A program made the translations under genes and the position numbers. The notes beneath the pieces are model-generated. The model saw only the letters and a list, made by a program, of their open reading frames with translations, searched no databases and was not told the origin of the DNA. Below are positions 1 to 5,699 of a stretch of 7,871 nucleotides of DNA, piece after piece. The stretch spans positions 1-7,871 of the forward strand of contig JAGNTI010000058.1 of the NCBI GenBank assembly GCA_017987615.1, given 5' to 3'. Numbering within the stretch: position 1 is the first letter of the stretch; every line of letters starts with the position of its first letter. The DNA comes from Sediminibacterium sp. (lineage in GTDB: Bacteria; Bacteroidota; Bacteroidia; Chitinophagales; Chitinophagaceae).

Positions 1-38
1 TGGCGGAATGGATATGATGCAATAAAAATATTTGATTT

Positions 39-71
39 CCGATGTTAGCGGTTCTTACCCGTTAACATCGG
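39..71 (-). terminator. Hairpin terminator candidate at the end of pcm
   Basis: An inverted repeat pairs positions 39-51 (CCGATGTTAGCGG) with 59-71 (CCGTTAACATCGG), leaving a 7-base loop. Twelve of 13 positions are Watson-Crick pairs; the odd one (48/62) is a G-U wobble in plus-strand RNA and an A-C mismatch in minus-strand RNA. Read on the minus strand, the hairpin is followed by AAATCAAATATTTTTATT, a moderately U-rich stretch, so it could terminate the mutase-pcm transcript. The pcm stop codon (45-47) lies inside the 3' arm, so a terminating ribosome would cover part of the stem. On the plus strand the sequence after the hairpin is A-rich, so it is not a good intrinsic terminator for a gene arriving from the left. 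Confidence 0.6.
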
Positions 72-710
72 AACAAAAGAAAAGATATCAAAAGACTCTT
101 CGGTAATTTCACCGTTACTGTCTTTACTTATTCGGATCATTCTTTGCTGATCACCATCTCCCTCATTTACAGGCAACACCATAATACCGCCTGGCTTTAA
201 TTGTTCCACTAGTTTAGGTGGAATAAAAGGCGCTGCTGCTGTAATAATTATTTTATCAAAAGGCGCATAGGTTGGGAGTCCTTCAAACCCATCACCAAAG
301 AAAAATTTAATGGTTGGATACTTGGCTTTAAAAACATAGTCTTTGTGTAAGTCGAATAGCTTTTTTTGTCGCTCAATAGTATACACTCTTGCACCCATTT
401 CAGCCAAAATAGTTGCTTGATACACACTCCCTGTTCCAATCTCTAACACTTTGTCTGACTTATTTATTTGGAGCAGTTGAGTTTGATAAGCCACCGTATG
501 AGGATGTGAAATTGTTTGCCCTTCACCAATTGGAAAAGCGCGGTCTTCATAAGCCTGTGTTACAAATGCCGAATCTAAAAAATAATGCCTAGGCACTGCA
601 TTAATAGCCGTTAAAACGGATTCGTCGGTGATGCCTTTTTCGCGAAGCAAATCCACCATTTGTTTACGAAGTCCTTTATGAACGTGTTTGTCTTCTAATT
701 TTTGCTGCAT
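45..710 (-). CDS. pcm: Protein-L-isoaspartate O-methyltransferase
   Basis: This 221-residue cytoplasmic repair enzyme uses S-adenosylmethionine to methylate L-isoaspartyl residues in aged proteins, so that they can revert to aspartate. The family is clear from several motifs: GEGQTISHPHTVA (residues 62-74), the SAM-binding loop VLEIGTGSVYQA (88-99), the acidic strand end YTIER (110-114), GDGFEGLP (139-146), FDKIIITAAAP (151-161) and LKPGG (171-175). The length is normal for bacterial Pcm. The ATG start gives the typical opening MQQKLEDKHVHKGLRKQMV. Two details depart from the usual family pattern as I know it: the SAM loop has valine where GTGSGYQ is common, and the first motif has SHPH where SQPY is common. 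The gene starts 8 bp after the upstream mutase gene ends, so the two are probably co-transcribed. No ribosome-binding site is visible, as is usual in Bacteroidota. Confidence 0.95.
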   Translation of the reverse strand: MQQKLEDKHVHKGLRKQMVDLLREKGITDESVLTAINAVPRHYFLDSAFVTQAYEDRAFPIGEGQTISHPHTVAYQTQLLQINKSDKVLEIGTGSVYQATILAEMGARVYTIERQKKLFDLHKDYVFKAKYPTIKFFFGDGFEGLPTYAPFDKIIITAAAPFIPPKLVEQLKPGGIMVLPVNEGDGDQQRMIRISKDSNGEITEESFDIFSFVPMLTGKNR

Positions 711-718
711 GATAAACC

Positions 719-2437
719 CTATGCCAAAGACATGTCTTTAATAATTCGTTGAATTTTTTGATTTAATCCTGCAAAAGTATCGTCGTAGGCTTCTTTTGAG
801 GCAAGAGTCGTATGCACGCTAAAATAAAATTTTATTTTAGGCTCTGTACCAGATGGCCTTGCAGAAATTTTACTTCCATCGGCGGTCATAAATTGAAGCA
901 CATTGCTTTTTGGCAATTGCAACTTCCAAGTTTCACCACTTACTAAATTTTTACCGGTTTGCATTTCGTAATCCAACATTTCTACCACTTCAGATCCATC
1001 AATAGCTTTTGGCGTATTGGTGCGGAAGCCCTCCATCATGGCTGCAATTTCTTTTTGCCCATTCATCCCCTTTTTGGTAATACTAATGAGCTGCTCATAA
1101 TAAAAACCATATTGCATGTATAGCTCTATCATTTTATCAAATAGACTTCTTCCTTTAGCTTTTTCATAAGCAGCCATTTCACATAGTAAAGCAACTGCAC
1201 TAATCGCATCTTTGTCTCTGATTTCATTACCAATCATGAGTCCAAAACTTTCTTCCCCACCAATTACATAGTTTTCGTTGGCTTCTTTTTCTTTGATAAG
1301 CTCGGCTATCCATTTAAATCCAGTCAGCACATTGTAACATGCTACCCCATTTTGTTTAGCAACTTCATTAATCATAGCTGTTGTAACAATGGTAGAAATA
1401 ACCATATCATTGGACTTTGCAATACCCTTTGCCTTACGAGCTTCTATGAGGTATGCAAATGCTAAAACGGCTGTTTGATTGCCATTCATGAGCACCCATT
1501 CACCCTTATGATTTTTAACGCCAATACCCACCCTGTCAGCGTCTGGATCTGTTCCTAATAAAATATCGGCATTTATTGATTTTGCCATAGCAAGTCCCAT
1601 AGCCATGGTTTCACTTTCTTCGGGATTGGGATAACCCACCGTAGGAAAATTACCATCAGGTGTTGCCTGCGCTTCCACGATATGTACATTGGTAAATCCA
1701 AAACGGGACAACACTTCTGGAACAAGTGTAATACCTGTTCCATGAATGGGCGTGTACACTATAGATAAATCATGCTGGGCTTGAATTACTTCTGGATAAA
1801 CGCTTAAGCTTTTAACCATGTTGATATATGCCTCATCCATATCATGTCCAATCAGTGTAATATTTGCTTCACCACCAGTCCAATTTACCTCATCAACACT
1901 TGTAATGGCTTCTACTTCCCTAATCACATTTTTATCATGCGGTGGCACGAGTTGACCTCCATCATTCCAATAAGCTTTGTATCCATTGTATTCTTTAGGA
2001 TTGTGCGAAGCTGTACAAACCACACCCGCCTTGCAACCCAGGCGTCTAATAGCATAACTTAATTCGGGGGTTGGACGTAGCGCTTCAAACAAATAAACTT
2101 GAATACCATTTGCAGCAAATACACCTGCAGTGGTTTCGGCAAAAAACCTACTATTGTTTCTGCTGTCATGACCAATTACAACAGATATGGGCTCACTGCC
2201 ATAAGTTTTTTTAAGGTAGTTGGCAAAGCCCTGTGTAGCCATCCCTACCGTGTATTTATTCATTCGGTTGGTACCCACACCCATAATACCGCGCAGGCCA
2301 CCTGTGCCAAATTCTAGGCTTCTATAAAAAGAATCGGCTAATTCATCTGGTTGCAAACTGTTAATTGCATTTTTGGTTGCCTCGTCGTAATTGCCAGAAA
2401 GCCACACCGAAACTTTGTCTTGAATAGAATGATCCAT
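719..2437 (-). CDS. Phospho-sugar mutase (PgcA-like phosphoglucomutase/phosphomannomutase)
   Basis: This 572-residue cytoplasmic enzyme belongs to the alpha-D-phosphohexomutase superfamily, which interconverts 1- and 6-phosphorylated hexoses through a phosphoserine intermediate. All four active-site elements are present: TASHNP (142-147), with Ser144 as the phosphorylated serine; the metal-binding loop DPDADR (297-302); the sugar-binding loop GGEESFG (393-399); and the phosphate-binding loop RPSGTEPK (527-534). The N-terminal FGTGGLRG (43-50) followed by a GTNRMN segment (55-60) matches the longer PgcA/PGM2-like subgroup, and the length of about 570 residues fits it. Glucose-1-phosphate/glucose-6-phosphate is therefore the likeliest substrate pair, but sequence alone does not exclude mannose or pentose phosphates. 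A TAnnTTTG box lies just upstream of the ATG, so the gene probably has its own promoter as well as possible read-through from the phosphoribosyltransferase gene 36 bp away. It is intact. Confidence 0.95.
   Translation of the reverse strand: MDHSIQDKVSVWLSGNYDEATKNAINSLQPDELADSFYRSLEFGTGGLRGIMGVGTNRMNKYTVGMATQGFANYLKKTYGSEPISVVIGHDSRNNSRFFAETTAGVFAANGIQVYLFEALRPTPELSYAIRRLGCKAGVVCTASHNPKEYNGYKAYWNDGGQLVPPHDKNVIREVEAITSVDEVNWTGGEANITLIGHDMDEAYINMVKSLSVYPEVIQAQHDLSIVYTPIHGTGITLVPEVLSRFGFTNVHIVEAQATPDGNFPTVGYPNPEESETMAMGLAMAKSINADILLGTDPDADRVGIGVKNHKGEWVLMNGNQTAVLAFAYLIEARKAKGIAKSNDMVISTIVTTAMINEVAKQNGVACYNVLTGFKWIAELIKEKEANENYVIGGEESFGLMIGNEIRDKDAISAVALLCEMAAYEKAKGRSLFDKMIELYMQYGFYYEQLISITKKGMNGQKEIAAMMEGFRTNTPKAIDGSEVVEMLDYEMQTGKNLVSGETWKLQLPKSNVLQFMTADGSKISARPSGTEPKIKFYFSVHTTLASKEAYDDTFAGLNQKIQRIIKDMSLA
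772..779 (-). promoter_or_regulatory. Possible internal promoter for pcm (TACTTTTG)
   Basis: The minus strand reads TACTTTTG, an exact match to the Bacteroidota -7 consensus TAnnTTTG, inside the 3' end of the mutase gene and 61 bases before the pcm ATG. A TTG (802-804 on the plus strand as CAA) lies 22 bases further upstream, within the usual spacing for the -33 element. The match sits in coding sequence (codons for D-T-F-A), and a few such matches are expected by chance in a window of this size, so this is tentative. Confidence 0.25.
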
Positions 2438-2458
2438 AAAATAAGATTGAATAGTCTA

Positions 2459-2466
2459 CAAAAATA
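2459..2466 (-). promoter_or_regulatory. Putative promoter -7 box for the mutase gene (TATTTTTG)
   Basis: The minus strand reads TATTTTTG, an exact match to the Bacteroidota TAnnTTTG element, ending 21 bases before the mutase ATG. It lies in the 36-bp gap after the phosphoribosyltransferase stop codon. No TTG or TTTG is found at the usual 17-23 base distance; the nearest TTTG is 26 bases upstream, inside the preceding gene. The AT-rich gap makes a chance match easier, but the position is right. Confidence 0.5.
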
Positions 2467-2473
2467 ATAAAAA

Positions 2474-2983
2474 TTACGCCTTGGTTTCTACACAAACACC
2501 TTCAATTTCGCTACCCTCAACGAGTACCCGAATATGGTCTTGCAATGAAGTTGAAATTGACAGCCCCACATAATCAGGTTTTACTGGATAGTGGCGGTAC
2601 ATCCTTTCTACCAAAACCAAGGTTTGAATACTCACTGGATAAAAATCGAGTAATGGTTTGATAGCATACAAAAGTGTTTTACCACTATTGGATACATCAT
2701 CCACTAAAACGATATGCGCTCCAGTAAAATTAGCAGGTGCACTATACGTAATTGTTGAAGGCATTTCCTTGTCTAAAGAAGCTTCCAAAATAGTGACACT
2801 ACACTGAACATAAGGAGCCAATAATTCGGCTATTTTATGGGCTATCACCACCCCATTATTTCGAATTCCTATAAATATCAACGACCTCGTAGAAGGCGCA
2901 ATATTTTCAGCTAATTCAAGTGCCATGCGGTGCATTTTTTGCTGGGCCGCAGCAGCAGACAAAATAGAATTATGGGGTTCCAT
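2474..2983 (-). CDS. PyrR-like phosphoribosyltransferase
   Basis: This 169-residue type I phosphoribosyltransferase most resembles PyrR, the uracil phosphoribosyltransferase/pyrimidine-operon regulator family. The order of elements fits: LIFIGIRNNGVVIAHKIAELL (split here as LIFIGIRNNG, 35-44, and VVIAHKIAELL, 45-55), the PRPP-binding loop IVLVDDVSNSGKT (91-103), then TLVLVER (121-127), YPVKPDYVG (132-140) and a C-terminal strand pair ending VCVETK. The PRPP loop is complete, with the paired aspartates D95-D96 and the SGKT turn, so catalytic activity is plausible; PyrR itself usually has a VDDVLYTGRT-type loop. The frame stays open upstream to a TTG at 3043, but I chose the ATG at 2983. A perfect TAnnTTTG box at 3001-3008 lies 17 bases before that ATG and would be inside the longer version. 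Whether it binds RNA, regulates pyr genes or only salvages bases cannot be told. It diverges from the Fe-S operon. Confidence 0.88.
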   Translation of the reverse strand: MEPHNSILSAAAAQQKMHRMALELAENIAPSTRSLIFIGIRNNGVVIAHKIAELLAPYVQCSVTILEASLDKEMPSTITYSAPANFTGAHIVLVDDVSNSGKTLLYAIKPLLDFYPVSIQTLVLVERMYRHYPVKPDYVGLSISTSLQDHIRVLVEGSEIEGVCVETKA

Positions 2984-3000
2984 TATCGCAGATTTAGTAC

Positions 3001-3008
3001 CAAATGTA
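3001..3008 (-). promoter_or_regulatory. Putative promoter -7 box for the phosphoribosyltransferase gene (TACATTTG)
   Basis: The minus strand reads TACATTTG, an exact TAnnTTTG match, separated from the ATG at 2983 by 17 bases. A TTG lies 15 bases upstream (CAA at 3024-3026 on the plus strand), slightly closer than the usual -33 spacing. The box also decides the start codon: the alternative TTG start at 3043 would be upstream of it. Confidence 0.6.
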
Positions 3009-3058
3009 ACAAGAATATTTGCACAATACGAACTGAAACACAACTAAATAAAACAACT

Positions 3059-3066
3059 TATCTTTA
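3059..3066 (+). promoter_or_regulatory. Putative promoter -7 box for the Fe-S operon (TATCTTTA)
   Basis: TATCTTTA matches the Bacteroidota TAnnTTTG element at all fixed positions except the last. It is 17 bases before the ATG at 3084, the same spacing as in the divergent gene. No clear TTG element lies 17-23 bases upstream. The intergenic gap is only 100 bp (2984-3083), so the two divergent promoters lie about 50 bp apart and could share regulation, although I see no convincing operator palindrome. Confidence 0.45.
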
Positions 3067-3083
3067 CCCCCTAATTGCGCACC

Positions 3084-4394
3084 ATGGAAATGATAGCCCC
3101 ACTGATTTTTTTAGCCCTTTTGGGTACCGCAGGCTTCCTTTTTTATAAAAAGGCCACCCTCATTAAAAAAACCATTTTTTTGGGCAAATCAGAGATTCAA
3201 TACAACGAGCCAGGCCGCAGATGGAAACAAGTATTACTGCTTGCGTTTGGACAAAAAAAGATGTTTAAAAATCCTTTGGTTGCTTTTTTACATCTTATCA
3301 TTTACGCTGGATTTATCATTATCAATCTAGAAGTACTAGAAATTATTATTGATGGTATTACAGGAAAGCACCGTGTATTCTTGCCATTTATTGGTAGTTA
3401 CTATAGCCTATTTATCAATGTATTTGAAGTGCTCGCATTTAGTGTAACGGTTGTATGTGTGATTTTTTTAGTACGCCGTAATATCCTTTACATTAAAAGA
3501 CTTGCGAGTAATGACTTAGCGGGTTGGCCAAAAACAGATGCGAATCTGATACTTGCCGTTGAAATTGTTTTAATGAGCTTATTTTTTTTAATGAATGGCG
3601 CCGATCAAGCGCTACAAAATGTACAAGCACCTCATTACGAACCAACGGGATCTTTTCTTGTTTCAAGCATGTTAGTACCCAGCTTAAGTACTTTATCTAC
3701 AGATACACTTGTGCTTATTGAACGGAGTGCTTGGTGGCTGCACATCATAGGTATTTTAGCATTTTTAAATTACCTGCCTTACTCTAAACATTTACATATC
3801 GTACTTGCATTCCCAGCTGCCTACTACAGTGCATTAGAACCAGCAGGGAAAATGAAAAATATGCCGTCGGTACAAAATGAAGTTTTGTATGCTATGGATC
3901 CAACGAAAGCACCAACAGATGCTGCACCACCCGCTACATTTGGCGCAAAGGATATTTTTGATTTGAACTGGAAGAGTTTAATGGAGGCATACAGTTGTAC
4001 AGAGTGCGGAAGATGCTCTGCTGCTTGCCCTGCCACAACAACGGGTAAATTATTAAGCCCGCGTAAAATTATGATGGCAACTAGAGATAGACTCGAAGAA
4101 GTGGCTCAAAACATAAATCAGAATAAAAACTTTGTTGACGATCAAAAAACACTCTTACACAATTATATCAGCGTTGAAGAATTAAGGGCATGTACCACTT
4201 GTAATGCATGCGTAGAAGCCTGTCCTGTTAGCTTATCTCCTCTTGATATTATTATGGAATTAAGAAGATCATTAATTATGGAGGAAAGTAATGCACCATC
4301 CGAATGGAACAATACTTTTTCAAATATTGAAAACAATTTTGCCCCTTGGAAATTTTCGCCAGAAGACCGTGAAAACTGGGCAAAAGAAATCTAA
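3084..4394 (+). CDS. Membrane-bound (Fe-S) protein: NarI/HdrE-like anchor fused to a ferredoxin module
   Basis: A 436-residue inner-membrane electron-transfer subunit. Five hydrophobic segments are predicted at about residues 4-21, 66-86, 107-130, 155-172 and 216-234, as in NarI/HdrE-type cytochrome b anchors. His70, His220 and His236/His238 (in WWLH and KHLHI) are candidate heme ligands. The C-terminal half has two complete [4Fe-4S] motifs: C305-C308-C311-C315-P and C370-C373-C376-C380-P. The protein ends with the PSEWNNTFSNIENNFAPW segment (405-422) that in my recollection is characteristic of FadF/HdrC-like proteins. It lacks the CCG domains that fused relatives carry; these are in the next gene, 12 bp downstream. 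The pair probably forms one complex passing electrons between a soluble donor and menaquinone. Electron-transfer flavoprotein is an inferred donor; lactate, glycerol-phosphate or heterodisulfide-type donors are alternatives. The frame extends to a TTG at 3075, but ATG 3084 is the better start. Confidence 0.9.
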   Translation: MEMIAPLIFLALLGTAGFLFYKKATLIKKTIFLGKSEIQYNEPGRRWKQVLLLAFGQKKMFKNPLVAFLHLIIYAGFIIINLEVLEIIIDGITGKHRVFLPFIGSYYSLFINVFEVLAFSVTVVCVIFLVRRNILYIKRLASNDLAGWPKTDANLILAVEIVLMSLFFLMNGADQALQNVQAPHYEPTGSFLVSSMLVPSLSTLSTDTLVLIERSAWWLHIIGILAFLNYLPYSKHLHIVLAFPAAYYSALEPAGKMKNMPSVQNEVLYAMDPTKAPTDAAPPATFGAKDIFDLNWKSLMEAYSCTECGRCSAACPATTTGKLLSPRKIMMATRDRLEEVAQNINQNKNFVDDQKTLLHNYISVEELRACTTCNACVEACPVSLSPLDIIMELRRSLIMEESNAPSEWNNTFSNIENNFAPWKFSPEDRENWAKEI

Positions 4395-4406
4395 TCATCT
4401 ACTACT

Positions 4407-5186
4407 ATGAAAGTAAATACAATGGCCGAAATGATGGCTTCAGGAACAATGCCAGAATACTTATTTTGGGTTGGTTGTGCAGGAAGCTTTGACCAGCGAG
4501 CTCAAAAAATCACTAAAGCATTTTCACTTATTTTAGATAAAGTAGGTATTAGTTATGCCATATTGGGTAAAGAAGAAGCATGTACTGGCGATCCTGCTAG
4601 AAGAGCCGGCAACGAATTTTTATTCCAAATGATGGCCTACCAAAATATTCAAGTAATGAACGCTTATGGTGTTAAAAAAATAATCACCACCTGCCCACAC
4701 TGCTTTAATACCATTAAAAACGAGTACCCAGAGCTTGGTGGAAATTATGAAGTGATACACCATACAACGCTTTTACAATCACTTATCAATGAGGGTAAAA
4801 TTATATTAAAAGAAGGCGGCGCATTTAAAGGCAAAAAAATATCATACCATGATAGCTGTTATTTAGGCCGTGCGAATAATATTTATGAAGCCCCACGTAA
4901 AGTGCTAGAGATTTTAGACGCTGAGCTTATTGAAATGAAAAGATGCCGCTCTAACGGACTATGCTGTGGTGCTGGAGGTGCACAAATGTTTAAAGAAGAA
5001 GAAGCAGGCACTACCAGAATCAATATAGAAAGAGCAGAAGAAGCAGTGGCTACCGGTGCTCAAATTATTGCATCTGCATGTCCTTTTTGCAATACCATGA
5101 TGACAGACGGCATCAAAAACAAAGAAAAAGAAAATGAAATGGCGGTGCTAGATATAGCAGAGCTCATTGCAGAAAGCATGGCATAA
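4407..5186 (+). CDS. (Fe-S)-binding oxidoreductase subunit with two CCG (cysteine-rich) domains
   Basis: A 259-residue soluble protein related to HdrB/HdrD, GlpC and LldE. The first cysteine-rich domain has C24 in WVGCAGS, C59 in EEACTGDPARR and C96/C99 in TCPHC, so its central motif is CTG instead of CCG. The second is canonical: C151 in HDSCYLGR, C186-C187-G in LCCGAGG and C225/C228 in SACPFC, and could hold a noncubane [4Fe-4S] cluster like the one known in HdrB. In FadF-type proteins these domains follow the ferredoxin module on the same chain; here the chain is broken between DRENWAKEI of the upstream protein and EYLFWVGCAGS of this one. I infer that it is the substrate- or donor-facing subunit of the membrane complex encoded by the preceding gene. 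ATG 4407 is chosen; an in-frame ATG five codons later (4422) is possible. The next gene begins 15 bp downstream, probably in the same operon. Confidence 0.9.
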   Translation: MKVNTMAEMMASGTMPEYLFWVGCAGSFDQRAQKITKAFSLILDKVGISYAILGKEEACTGDPARRAGNEFLFQMMAYQNIQVMNAYGVKKIITTCPHCFNTIKNEYPELGGNYEVIHHTTLLQSLINEGKIILKEGGAFKGKKISYHDSCYLGRANNIYEAPRKVLEILDAELIEMKRCRSNGLCCGAGGAQMFKEEEAGTTRINIERAEEAVATGAQIIASACPFCNTMMTDGIKNKEKENEMAVLDIAELIAESMA

Positions 5187-5201
5187 CTTAAATAAACAAT
5201 C

Positions 5202-5699
5202 ATGAATTTTTCTATAGAAGCGCATATTCCTTCCGATTTTAACGATCATGCACGTGTTTGGATTTTTCAGAGCAGCAGGTTGTTTATCATGTCGGAGGCT
5301 TTTGAAATTGAAAGCATTTTAAATGACCATTGCAGTGGCTGGAAAAGTCATGGACATGCGGTAAAAGGGTATGCTAATTTATTTTTTGGCCAATTTATTG
5401 TGGTAATGGCCGACGAAACGGAGGCCACCGTTGGTGGCTGCAGCACAGACAGCTTATTCAGAATCATCAAGCAAATTGAGGCGCTATGCAAAGTCAATTT
5501 ATTTGATAGACAAATGCTTGCCTTTTTAGTAAAAGACAAGATCCAACTGTTACCTCTCGCGCAAATTAAATATGCCGTATCTAACAATCATATCAGCCCC
5601 GATACGATTTATTTTAACAACACAGTTGGAACAAAAAAAGAATTGATGCAAAACTGGATGATCCCTATGAGCGAGAGCTGGCTCGCAGCAAGGGTTTAA
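5202..5699 (+). CDS. Conserved Bacteroidota protein of unknown function
   Basis: A 165-residue protein without signal peptide or membrane segment, so probably cytoplasmic. I recognise it as a small conserved Bacteroidota family; from memory, some members carry the name ABC transporter ATPase, but this sequence has no Walker A, Walker B or ABC signature, so that name is unsupported. Visible patterned segments are ARVWIFQSSR (17-26), WKSHGH (47-52), FIVVMADETEATVGGCSTDS (65-84), LFDRQMLAF (100-108) and a C-terminal TKKELMQNW...SW (144-160). Cysteines are at 44, 80 and 96. These spaced Trp, His, Asp, Cys and Arg residues suggest a ligand-binding or catalytic site, but I cannot name a reaction. 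It is 15 bp downstream of the Fe-S subunit genes and probably co-transcribed, which suggests an accessory or assembly role (inference only). Its last 35 bp overlap the oppositely oriented receptor gene. Confidence 0.85.
   Translation: MNFSIEAHIPSDFNDHARVWIFQSSRLFIMSEAFEIESILNDHCSGWKSHGHAVKGYANLFFGQFIVVMADETEATVGGCSTDSLFRIIKQIEALCKVNLFDRQMLAFLVKDKIQLLPLAQIKYAVSNNHISPDTIYFNNTVGTKKELMQNWMIPMSESWLAARV

Noticed and set aside
1844..2317. Plus-strand open frames of about 72 residues opposite the mutase gene
   Set aside because: Both lie fully antisense to conserved mutase motifs and show no recognisable protein features or promoter.
3001..3021. CAAAT...ATTTG inverted repeat in the divergent gap as an operator
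   Set aside because: The arms are only 5 bases in AT-rich DNA, and the left arm is already explained by the promoter box.
3824..4036. Minus-strand 70-residue open frame opposite the first ferredoxin motif
   Set aside because: Its apparent sequence is only the complement of the cysteine-rich coding region on the plus strand.
5424..5438. Perfect inverted repeat GCCACC-GTT-GGTGGC in the unknown-function gene
   Set aside because: It lies in the middle of the strongly patterned coding segment EATVGGCS and has no U-tract; codon choice explains it well enough.
5671..5686. Short inverted repeat GCGAG-AGCTGG-CTCGC as a bidirectional terminator between the convergent genes
   Set aside because: The stem is only 5 bp, no T-run follows in either direction, and it lies within both coding sequences.
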